Source: Pseudomonadota bacterium (GTDB lineage: Bacteria; Pseudomonadota; Alphaproteobacteria; Sphingomonadales; Sphingomonadaceae). Taken from it: a DNA stretch of 8,185 bases. The stretch is taken from NCBI GenBank assembly GCA_023390675.1, contig JAEWCK010000242.1, forward strand, positions 1-8,185, written 5' to 3'. Made by a program: the position numbers and the translations under genes. Below are positions 1-5,575 of this stretch, piece after piece (position 1 is the stretch's first letter; each line of letters starts with the position of its first letter). The notes beneath the pieces were generated by a model, which had not been told where the DNA came from, made no database searches, and saw only the letters and a list, made by a program, of their open reading frames with translations.

Positions 1-105
1 ACCGCCGCCGAAGCCGCCGCCACCGAAATCATCACCGCCGAAGCTGTCGCGCTTGTCGCGGCCGCGCCCGCCGCGCTCCCCACGGCGTCCGTTATCGAAA
101 CTCAT
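1..105 (-). CDS. Cold-shock-like protein, N-terminal fragment (Arg/Gly-rich extension)
   Basis: The minus strand opens with ATG at 105..103 and stays open for 35 codons to the window edge, so only the N-terminus is seen. It begins MSFDNGRRGERGGRGRDKRD and passes into FGG/GGG repeats. An RG-rich, then FGG-rich, low-complexity start like this resembles the N-terminal extension that I recall on sphingomonad cold-shock (CspA-type) RNA-binding proteins, where a single cold-shock domain with RNP motifs follows. That domain lies outside the window, so the family call is by resemblance only. A single-stranded DNA-binding or other RNA-binding Gly-rich protein is the alternative. Upstream (minus strand) a GGGAAG lies about 12 bases before the ATG, and a GGG is close to the start; neither is an ideal ribosome site. 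The gene is divergent from the TerC-family gene. Confidence 0.6.
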   Translation of the reverse strand, partial: MSFDNGRRGERGGRGRDKRDSFGGDDFGGGGFGGG

Positions 106-343
106 GCCCTGTTCGTCTTCCCGGTTCGCCCAAAAACCAATTCAAAACCCACGCGCCGGACGAAGACGCAGGTGTTCGGGCACCGAAAAGCGCGCCACGG
201 AATCGGTTCATAGCCCAAAAATGGACAGTGGGCGAACGAAATTCGACTTGATCAAGGCGAACGCGCGTTAACTGCGGCGCTTTCGCCACGCCTCACCGTC
301 CGCGCTTGCGCCGCGGCGTGGCGCGCGGCAGAGAAATCGAATC
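106..343. promoter_or_regulatory. Divergent intergenic region between the csp-like gene and the TerC-family gene
   Basis: These 238 bases carry no convincing gene and must hold the promoters of both divergent genes. No strong -35/-10 pair is visible on either strand. Structures seen: an imperfect direct repeat, CGGTTCGCCCAAAAA (122-136) and CGGTTC-ATA-GCCCAAAAA (204-221); a perfect 10-base palindrome CTTGATCAAG (247-256); and a perfect palindrome AACGCGCGTT (260-269) running into GTTAAC (267-272). On the minus strand the direct repeats would lie in the 5' leader of the csp-like gene. Cold-shock genes often have long regulated leaders, but no known cold box is recognised. A GAGAAA at 331-336 is a plausible ribosome site for the TerC gene. 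Confidence 0.35.
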
Positions 344-1153
344 ATGGACGCGATCCTCCAATTGCTCGCCAGCCCGGCCGACTGGGCCGCGCTCGTCACG
401 CTGATCGTGATGGAGGTCGTGCTCGGCATCGACAATCTGATCTTCATCTCGATCCTGTCGAACAAGCTGCCGCAGGAGGTGCGCCAGCGCGCGCGCCGGG
501 TGGGGATCAGCCTCGCGCTGGTGATGCGGCTCGCGCTGCTGACCGGGATCGCGTGGATCATCAGCCTCAAGAACACCGTGTTCAGCCTTGGCATTCACGG
601 GCCGCTCGGCGAGCATGGCGAGCGCGCGTTCGAGACCGACTTCTCGTGGAAGGACCTGATCCTGCTCGCGGGCGGGCTGTTCCTGATGTGGAAGGCGACG
701 ACCGAGATCCACCATTCGGTCGACGACGATGGCGCGCACGACGACGGGCTGCTCGACAAGAAGAAGGTGGTGTCGACGACCTTCACCGCGGCGATCGTCC
801 AGATCCTGCTGCTCGACATCGTCTTCTCGATCGATTCGATCCTGACCGCGGTGGGCATGACCGAGCACGTCCAGATCATGTATGTCGCGGTGGTGGTCGC
901 GGTAGCGGTGATGCTGCTCGCCGCCGATCCGCTCGCCAACTTCATCAACGACAATCCGAGCGTGGTGATGCTGGCGCTCGGCTTCCTGCTGATGATCGGG
1001 ATGGTGCTGATCGGCGAGGCGTTCGGGGCGCACATCCCCAAGGGCTATATCTACGCCGCGATGGGCTTCTCCGCCGCCGTGGAGGGGCTCAACATCTGGT
1101 CACGCAAGGCGAAGGCGCGCAAGCAGGCGAACGGGGACGGCTCGGGGCATTGA
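344..1153 (+). CDS. TerC-family integral membrane protein
   Basis: A 269-residue polytopic inner-membrane protein of the TerC/YgdQ-like family. Hydrophobic segments lie near residues 13-36, 53-75, 103-117, 147-166, 176-195, 205-224 and 235-250. The two family signatures are visible: EVVLGIDN (24-31), and DIVFSIDS (158-165) inside the second half. Their acidic residues sit within membrane segments and are thought to bind a metal ion. A third acidic residue lies near E247. A charged loop, DDDGAHDDGLLDKKK (127-141), separates the two halves. TerC relatives have been linked to tellurite resistance and to Mn2+ export or metalation of secreted enzymes; which applies here cannot be told from sequence. 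No yybP-ykoY manganese riboswitch consensus is seen upstream. The start is supported by GAGAAA seven bases upstream. The next gene, rnd, begins 31 bases after the stop. Confidence 0.9.
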   Translation: MDAILQLLASPADWAALVTLIVMEVVLGIDNLIFISILSNKLPQEVRQRARRVGISLALVMRLALLTGIAWIISLKNTVFSLGIHGPLGEHGERAFETDFSWKDLILLAGGLFLMWKATTEIHHSVDDDGAHDDGLLDKKKVVSTTFTAAIVQILLLDIVFSIDSILTAVGMTEHVQIMYVAVVVAVAVMLLAADPLANFINDNPSVVMLALGFLLMIGMVLIGEAFGAHIPKGYIYAAMGFSAAVEGLNIWSRKAKARKQANGDGSGH

Positions 1154-1184
1154 GCCTGCGCACGAACGGGTCTAGGCGGCGGAG

Positions 1185-1805
1185 ATGACGATCCATTTCC
1201 ACGAAGAAGACCTGCCCGAGGGCGTGTTCGCGCCCGGCGCGGCGATCGCGGTCGACACCGAGACGATGGGGCTGGTGACGCCGCGCGACCGGCTGTGCCT
1301 CGTCCAGCTCTCGGACGGCCAGGGCGACGAGCACCTCGTCCGGTTCGGGCCGCGTTCATCCTATGACGCGCCCAATCTCCGCATGGTGCTGACGGACCCC
1401 GAACGATTGAAGCTCTATCATTATGCGCGCTTCGATCTCGCGGCGATCCGCTTCTATCTAGGGGTCACCGCGGGGCCGGTTTATTGCACCAAGACCGCTT
1501 CGCGGCTCGTGCGCACCTATACCGACCGGCACGGTCTCAAGGACCTCGTCCGCGAACTGCTCGGGCAGGATATTTCGAAGCAGCAGCAGAGCTCGGACTG
1601 GGGCGGTCCCGAACTTTCCGACGCGCAGCGCGAATACGCGGCGTCCGACGTGCGTTACCTGCATGCGATGAAGGAAGAACTCGACAGGCGCCTCGAGCGC
1701 GAAGGGCGGATGCCGCTCGCCCAGGCATGCTTCGATTTCCTGCCGTGGCGCGCCGAGCTCGACCTCGCCGGCTGGCCCGAGGTGGACTTTTTTGCGCATG
1801 TCTGA
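1185..1805 (+). CDS. rnd: Ribonuclease D-type 3'-5' exonuclease, short form
   Basis: A 206-residue DEDDy-superfamily exonuclease, cytoplasmic, expected to trim 3' ends of tRNA and other structured RNAs. Exo I is AVDTETMG with D24 and E26. Exo II is HYARFD with D84. Exo III is YAASD with Y151 and D155, which marks the DEDDy type. All four acidic metal ligands and the tyrosine are present, so it should be active. The protein ends about 45 residues after Exo III and lacks the C-terminal HRDC domains of E. coli RNase D (about 375 residues). This short single-domain form is common in alphaproteobacteria. AGGCGG (1174-1179) is the probable ribosome site. Its last codons, CAT GTC TGA, lie in the first copy of a 14-base repeat whose second copy contains the lptC start, so the two genes probably once overlapped. 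Confidence 0.92.
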   Translation: MTIHFHEEDLPEGVFAPGAAIAVDTETMGLVTPRDRLCLVQLSDGQGDEHLVRFGPRSSYDAPNLRMVLTDPERLKLYHYARFDLAAIRFYLGVTAGPVYCTKTASRLVRTYTDRHGLKDLVRELLGQDISKQQQSSDWGGPELSDAQREYAASDVRYLHAMKEELDRRLEREGRMPLAQACFDFLPWRAELDLAGWPEVDFFAHV

Positions 1806-1807
1806 CG
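1794..1807 (+). repeat. 14-base direct repeat, left copy
   Basis: GCGCATGTCTGACG here is repeated exactly at 1915-1928, 121 bases downstream. The identity ends abruptly on both sides (T versus A before, C versus T after). The left copy contains the rnd stop codon (TGA 1803-1805) and an ATG (1798-1800) matching the lptC start in the right copy. It flanks a palindromic insert and looks like a target-site duplication. Confidence 0.85.
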
Positions 1808-1914
1808 CCATGCGTGTGCGGCGCCCGCTCGCTCCCCCTCCCGGCCTCCCATCGGCAGCATCTTGTGGGAGGCCTGGCGGGGGAGCGGGCCGGCGCCGTA
1901 GCCAGAACAGAGAA
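1808..1914. mobile_element. Palindromic insert (MITE/REP-like) between rnd and lptC
   Basis: This 107-base segment lies between two exact 14-base direct repeats. Most of it is one inverted repeat: 1817-1851 pairs with 1866-1900 around a 14-base loop. By hand count, 30 of 35 positions are Watson-Crick pairs, two are G-T, and mismatches fall at 1826/1891, 1839/1878 and 1842/1875. Perfect blocks include GGCCTCCCA/TGGGAGGCC, GCTCCCCC/GGGGGAGC and GGCGCC/GGCGCC. There is no coding capacity for a transposase. No T-tract follows, so it is not a classical intrinsic terminator, although the RNA hairpin would be very stable and could protect, block or separate rnd and lptC messages. It is best explained as a non-autonomous palindromic element. 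A simple REP-type or locally duplicated hairpin is the alternative. Confidence 0.5.
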
Positions 1915-1928
1915 GCGCATGTCTGACG
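1915..1928 (+). repeat. 14-base direct repeat, right copy
   Basis: Exact second copy of the repeat at 1794-1807. It includes the lptC start codon (ATG 1919-1921) and its first codons. If the insert and one copy are removed, the rnd stop and lptC start overlap as ATGTCTGA, a typical coupled junction. Confidence 0.85.
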
Positions 1929-2563
1929 TCGCGCTCCGTCTCCGGTCGCAGAAGCGCAGCTGGGCGCACCCCGGCAGCACGCACGACCGGCTGGTGCGGA
2001 TCGCGCTGATCGTCCTGCCGGCGGGGATCGGCGTGCTGACCGCGTTCCTCGTGATGTCGCCCCTGTTCCTCGGCGGCGACGTGAGCTTCGTGCTCGACAA
2101 GAACCGCGTCGCGATGGCGAACGAGCGGCTGCTGATCGACGCGGCCGAATATCGCGGCGCCGACGCGCGGGGGCGGCCCTTCCGGCTCCACGCCGGCCAG
2201 GCGGTGCAGAAGAGCTCGGCCGAGCCGGTCGTCCAGCTGCGCGACCTCTCCGCCGAGATCACGCTTCCCGAAGGCCCCGCCTCGGTCCGCGCCGATCGCG
2301 GACATTACGACATCGACAAGCAGCAGGTCGCGGTCGATGGGCCGATCAAGTTCCAGACCGCCGACGGCTATGTGCTCGACACCGAGAATTCGACCGTCGA
2401 CCTGAAGACGCGGCGGATGCAGAGCGGCGGCGCGGTGACGGGCAAGACGCCGATGGGTGTGTTCAGCGGCAATCAGCTGACCGCCGACTTGGAAAAACGC
2501 ACGGTCTCCCTAGATGGCAATGCGCGCTTGCGGATAATCCCCAAGCGCGCAAATAGGCGCTGA
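1919..2563 (+). CDS. lptC: LptC, inner-membrane-anchored periplasmic subunit of the Lpt exporter
   Basis: A 214-residue protein with a short basic cytoplasmic start, one membrane anchor (about residues 26-50, IALIVLPAGIGVL...), and a periplasmic beta-jellyroll of the LptC/YrbK family from about residue 55 to 208. LptC docks on the LptB2FG complex and passes the glycolipid to LptA. Typical features are the DAAEYRGADARGRPFRLHA strand pair (74-92) and the GVFSGNQLTADLEKRTVSLDG end (180-200). It is slightly longer than E. coli LptC (191). The start is the first ATG of the MSDVALRL frame; the upstream ribosome site (AGAGAAG, 1909-1915) is weak and lies at the edge of the palindromic insert. Its TGA (2561-2563) is immediately followed by the lptA ATG. 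Identification rests on fold-typical pattern and gene order. Confidence 0.88.
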   Translation: MSDVALRLRSQKRSWAHPGSTHDRLVRIALIVLPAGIGVLTAFLVMSPLFLGGDVSFVLDKNRVAMANERLLIDAAEYRGADARGRPFRLHAGQAVQKSSAEPVVQLRDLSAEITLPEGPASVRADRGHYDIDKQQVAVDGPIKFQTADGYVLDTENSTVDLKTRRMQSGGAVTGKTPMGVFSGNQLTADLEKRTVSLDGNARLRIIPKRANRR

Positions 2564-3157
2564 ATGATCCGCGGCATCGCCCTTCTTCCAATGACCTGCG
2601 CGCTCCTGCTCGCAGCCTCCGTTTCCGCGGCGGCGCAGCAGCGCCACGACAGCTCGGCGCCGATCGACATCGCCGCCGAGCATGGCGAGCTGCAGGACCG
2701 CGCCAACCGCGCGCTGCTGAGCGGAAACGTGCGCATCCAGCAGGCCGAGATGACGCTCACCGCGGCGCGCGTGACCGCCACCTATACCGGGCAGATCAGC
2801 GACGGCGCGCCCGAGATCTCGCGGATCGACGCGACCGGGGGCGTGACCGTCACTCGCCCGGGGCAGAGCGCGCGGGCGCAATACGGCATCTACGACATCA
2901 ACCGCCGCGTGATCACGATGATCGGCGGGGTGACGCTCCACCAGGGCGCCAACACCATCTCGGGCGGGCGGCTGACGATCGACCTCGACACCGGCCGCGC
3001 GACGATCGACGGATCGGGAGTCGCAGGCGGCGGCTCCTCGGGCCAGCCGGGCATGCAGAGCATGGGCGGGCGCGTGACGGGCCGCTTCTCGGTTCCCAAG
3101 CGCTCCACCCCGAGCGCACCCGCCACGCCTGCGCCGACACCCGCACCCAAGCAATAA
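2564..3157 (+). CDS. lptA: LptA, periplasmic bridge of the Lpt exporter (OstA-like)
   Basis: A 197-residue secreted protein. Residues 1-23 form a signal peptide (hydrophobic core about 4-20), with probable cleavage around ASVSAAA-QQ. Residues 33-150 fit the OstA-like N-domain: DIAAEHGELQDRANRALLSG, the repeated strand pattern with GNVRI (55-59), GGVTVTRPG (92-100) and GGVTLHQGANTISGGRLTIDLDTG (121-144). LptA monomers stack into a beta-groove bridge that carries lipid from LptC to LptD. The C-terminus (about 150-197) is Gly-rich and then Pro/Ala/Thr-rich, looks disordered, and is longer than in E. coli LptA (185 in total). AGG at 2555-2557, inside lptC, supplies the ribosome site, and the stop-start junction TGAATG suggests translational coupling with lptC. 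Confidence 0.9.
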   Translation: MIRGIALLPMTCALLLAASVSAAAQQRHDSSAPIDIAAEHGELQDRANRALLSGNVRIQQAEMTLTAARVTATYTGQISDGAPEISRIDATGGVTVTRPGQSARAQYGIYDINRRVITMIGGVTLHQGANTISGGRLTIDLDTGRATIDGSGVAGGGSSGQPGMQSMGGRVTGRFSVPKRSTPSAPATPAPTPAPKQ

Positions 3158-3281
3158 TCGCCTTTTTTGGGCGGCATACCGCGCGGGGCCTTCCCATGAC
3201 GCGCGAGTTCATGCAGGAATCCTGCCAACCGGCCTTTTGGTAAGAAGCCGGTAACCAAAACCGTCCATGCAGGGACCCGTG
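3158..3281 (+). promoter_or_regulatory. Structured leader before lptB
   Basis: These 124 bases separate lptA from lptB and are rich in symmetry. 3180-3188 (CGCGCGGGG) can pair with CCC (3193-3195) and CGCGCG (3200-3205), leaving ATGA bulged. GCAGGA-A-TCCTGC (3213-3225) is exactly symmetric. ACCGGC (3228-3233) pairs with GCCGGT (3247-3252), and TTTTGGT (3235-3241) pairs with ACCAAAA (3254-3260); these two pairings are interleaved. A 15-codon ORF, MTREFMQESCQPAFW, runs 3196-3243. The ribosome site of lptB follows at 3271. No clear -35/-10 is seen. The area could be a promoter/operator, an RNA leader, or both; no known riboswitch family is recognised. Confidence 0.4.
3271..3275 (+). promoter_or_regulatory. 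Ribosome binding site that sets the lptB start
   Basis: AGGGA lies six bases before ATG 3282-3284, the ideal spacing. The in-frame ATG at 3267 has no comparable site upstream and lies just ahead of this motif, so the shorter 258-residue protein is preferred. Confidence 0.7.
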
Positions 3282-4058
3282 ATGACCGACGTCGCCAGCC
3301 TCGAAACGCCCGTCGCGGACCCCGCGCCGCCCCCTGCCAAGGGGCTTGCGGTCGTCTCGATCGCCAAATCCTATGACAAGCGCGTGGTGCTGACCGACGT
3401 CTCGGTCTCGGTCGGACGCGGCGAAGTGGTCGGGCTATTGGGACCCAACGGCGCGGGCAAGACCACCTGCTTCTATTCGGTGATGGGGCTGGTCAAGCCC
3501 GACAGCGGGCGCATCATGCTCGACGGCGAGGACATCACCAAGCTGCCGATGTACCGCCGCGCGATCCTCGGCCTGGGCTATCTGCCGCAGGAGACGTCGA
3601 TCTTCCGCGGCCTCACGGTCGAGAAGAACATCCTCGCGGTGCTTGAGCTTTCGGAGCCCGACCGCGACGCGCGCCAGGCGCGATTGAACCAGCTGCTCGA
3701 CGAGTTCGGGCTCACCCGGCTGCGCGCCTCGCCCGCGATGGCGCTTTCGGGCGGCGAGCGCCGCCGCGCCGAGATCGCCCGCGCGCTCGCGGCCGATCCG
3801 ACGGTGATGCTGCTCGACGAGCCCTTCGCCGGCATCGACCCGATCTCGATCGCCGACATCCGCGACCTGGTGATCCAGCTCAAGTCGCGCGGGATCGGCG
3901 TGCTGATCACCGATCACAATGTCCGCGAAACGCTCGAGATCGTCGACCGCGGCTACATCATCTATGACGGCCGCGTGCTGTTCGCGGGCTCGCCCGACGA
4001 GCTGGTCAAGGACGAGAATGTCCGCCGCCTCTATCTGGGCGAGGGCTTCGAGCTCTAG
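3282..4058 (+). CDS. lptB: LptB, ATPase subunit of the Lpt glycolipid exporter
   Basis: A 258-residue ABC ATPase that, as a dimer with LptF and LptG, powers extraction of the outer-membrane glycolipid from the inner membrane. Motifs from the preferred start: Walker A GPNGAGKT (54-61), Q-loop Q103 in GYLPQETSIFRGLTVE, signature LSGGE (155-159), Walker B VMLLDE (175-180) with catalytic E180, D-loop AGID (183-186) and switch H212 in ITDHNVRE. The LPQE(T/A)SIFR and TDHNVRETL stretches are characteristic of LptB rather than of LivF/LivG amino-acid transporters. The C-terminus, YLGEGFEL, is also typical. An N-terminal Pro-rich extension of about 20 residues precedes the ATPase domain. All catalytic residues are intact. 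lptF and lptG are not in the window. rpoN starts five bases after the stop, as in many proteobacteria. Confidence 0.96.
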   Translation: MTDVASLETPVADPAPPPAKGLAVVSIAKSYDKRVVLTDVSVSVGRGEVVGLLGPNGAGKTTCFYSVMGLVKPDSGRIMLDGEDITKLPMYRRAILGLGYLPQETSIFRGLTVEKNILAVLELSEPDRDARQARLNQLLDEFGLTRLRASPAMALSGGERRRAEIARALAADPTVMLLDEPFAGIDPISIADIRDLVIQLKSRGIGVLITDHNVRETLEIVDRGYIIYDGRVLFAGSPDELVKDENVRRLYLGEGFEL

Positions 4059-4063
4059 ATCCG

Positions 4064-5575
4064 ATGAGCCTCGCTCCCCGCCTCGATCTGCGGCAATCCC
4101 AATCGCTGGTAATGACGCCGCAGCTCCAGCAGGCGATCAAGCTGCTGGCGCTGTCGAATCTCGAGATCGAGACCTTCATCGCCGAGGAACTCGAAAAGAA
4201 CCCGCTGCTCGACAGCGCAGGGAGCGACGAGGAGCGCGATCGCGAGCCGGAGCCCGAGATCGAGTTCGAGGAGCGCGACGGCCCGGCCGATGCGAGCGAG
4301 CTGCTGAGCGGCGGCGGCGAGGCCGCGGGCGAGGCTGCGCTCGACGTCGACTTCGCCGCCGAGACGTTCCACCACGATTCGCCCGTCGACGCGATCGGCG
4401 GGCTCGACGGCGGGCTGGGCCTCAACGGCGCGAGCGGCGCCGGCGGCGTTTCGGAAGACGGCCCCGATTTCGACAATCTCGGCAGCTCGGACCTGAGCCT
4501 AGCCGATCACCTTACCGCGCAGGCGGGCGCGAGCGTCGACGGCGCCGACCTGTTCATCGCGCAGCACCTGATCGACCAGATCGACGAGGCGGGATACCTC
4601 ACCGCCGCGCTGCTCGATGTCGCGAACCGGCTCGGCGTGCCGCTCGCACGCGTCGAGCAGGTGCTCGGCATCATCCAGACCTTCGATCCCACCGGCGTCG
4701 GCGCGCGCAACCTCGCCGAATGCCTCGCGCTCCAGGCGAAGGAGGCCGATCGCTACGATCCGTGCATGGCGCGGCTGATCGACAATCTCGACCTCGTCGC
4801 GCGCGGCGACCTCGCGCGGCTGAAGCGCATCTGCAACGTCGACGACGAGGATCTGGCGGACATGATCCGCGAGCTGCGCAACTACGATCCCAAGCCCGGC
4901 TGCCGCTATGGCGGCGAGCCGACGCTCGCGGTAGTGCCCGACATCTTCGTCGCGCGCCGCGGCGAGGGCTGGGCCGTCGAGATCAACGCCGCGACTTTGC
5001 CGCGCGTGCTCGTCAACCGGGCTTATTATGTCGAGCTGGCGGGCGGCAAGCAGGACAAGACAAGCAAGGCGTGGCTCTCCGACTGCCTCGCCAGCGCGAA
5101 TTGGCTGGTCAAGGCGCTCGATCAGCGCCAGCGCACGATCATCAAGGTCGCGACCGAAATCGTGAAGCAGCAGGAAGCGTTCTTCCTGAAGGGCGTCGCG
5201 CACCTGCGGCCAATGACGCTGCGCCAGGTGGCGGAAGCCATCGAGATGCACGAATCGACCGTCAGCCGCGTCACGTCGAACAAATATCTCAGCTGCGCGC
5301 GCGGGCTGTTCGAATTGAAATACTTCTTCACCTCGGCGATCCAGGCGGCGGATGGCGGCGACGCAGTCTCGGCCGAAGCGGTCAAGAACGCGATCCGCCA
5401 GCTGATCCAGGCCGAGGATCCCAAGGCGATCCTTTCCGACGATACGCTCGTCGATATGCTGCGCGAAAAGGGCTTCGACATCGCGCGGCGGACGGTCGCC
5501 AAATATCGCGAGGCGATGGGAATCGGCAGCTCGGTCCAGCGCCGCCGGCAAAAGGCGCTCGAGGGCGTGGGCTGA
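4064..5575 (+). CDS. rpoN: RNA polymerase sigma-54 factor
   Basis: A 503-residue sigma-54, which directs RNA polymerase to -24/-12 (GG/GC) promoters and needs AAA+ activators for opening. Region I (1-50) is the glutamine/leucine-rich activator-responsive segment, with RQSQSLVMTPQLQQAIKLL. Region II (about 51-145) is acidic, then Gly/Ala-rich, and probably disordered. The core-binding region spans about 146-320 (DHLTAQ..., TFDPTGVGARNLAECLALQ). The helix-turn-helix is near 384-408 (MTLRQVAEAIEMHESTVSRV). The RpoN box ARRTVAKYRE (474-483), which reads the -24 element, is intact. Length and domains match a complete, functional factor. The start lies five bases after lptB without a strong ribosome site, suggesting coupling. 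The stop overlaps the next start (TGATG). No sigma-54 activator is present in the window. Confidence 0.97.
   Translation: MSLAPRLDLRQSQSLVMTPQLQQAIKLLALSNLEIETFIAEELEKNPLLDSAGSDEERDREPEPEIEFEERDGPADASELLSGGGEAAGEAALDVDFAAETFHHDSPVDAIGGLDGGLGLNGASGAGGVSEDGPDFDNLGSSDLSLADHLTAQAGASVDGADLFIAQHLIDQIDEAGYLTAALLDVANRLGVPLARVEQVLGIIQTFDPTGVGARNLAECLALQAKEADRYDPCMARLIDNLDLVARGDLARLKRICNVDDEDLADMIRELRNYDPKPGCRYGGEPTLAVVPDIFVARRGEGWAVEINAATLPRVLVNRAYYVELAGGKQDKTSKAWLSDCLASANWLVKALDQRQRTIIKVATEIVKQQEAFFLKGVAHLRPMTLRQVAEAIEMHESTVSRVTSNKYLSCARGLFELKYFFTSAIQAADGGDAVSAEAVKNAIRQLIQAEDPKAILSDDTLVDMLREKGFDIARRTVAKYREAMGIGSSVQRRRQKALEGVG

Noticed and set aside
1..60. GCC/CCG-rich repeat or microsatellite at the left edge
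   Set aside because: Explained by Gly and Phe-Gly codons of the minus-strand cold-shock-like gene.
270..343. yybP-ykoY manganese riboswitch ahead of the TerC-family gene
   Set aside because: The conserved core of that riboswitch is not visible, and the available leader is short.
293..1033. A 246-codon antisense frame within the TerC-family gene
   Set aside because: Its Asp/His/Arg/Gln-rich composition is that of a codon shadow, and the plus-strand gene has family motifs and membrane segments.
1484..2563. A 359-codon frame that would extend lptC upstream through rnd
   Set aside because: The upstream portion is an out-of-frame shadow of rnd plus the hairpin insert. LptC has its own ATG at 1919 and a normal family length from there.
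3159..3174. Six T residues after lptA as an intrinsic terminator
   Set aside because: No stable GC-rich hairpin directly precedes the T run; only a CGCC/GGCG pairing around it is possible.
3267..3281. Alternative lptB start at ATG 3267
   Set aside because: No ribosome site upstream. AGGGA at 3271-3275 is ideally placed for ATG 3282.
4499..5551. A 350-codon antisense frame within rpoN
   Set aside because: Typical GC-rich shadow frame lying opposite a complete, motif-intact sigma-54. It has no recognisable domain.
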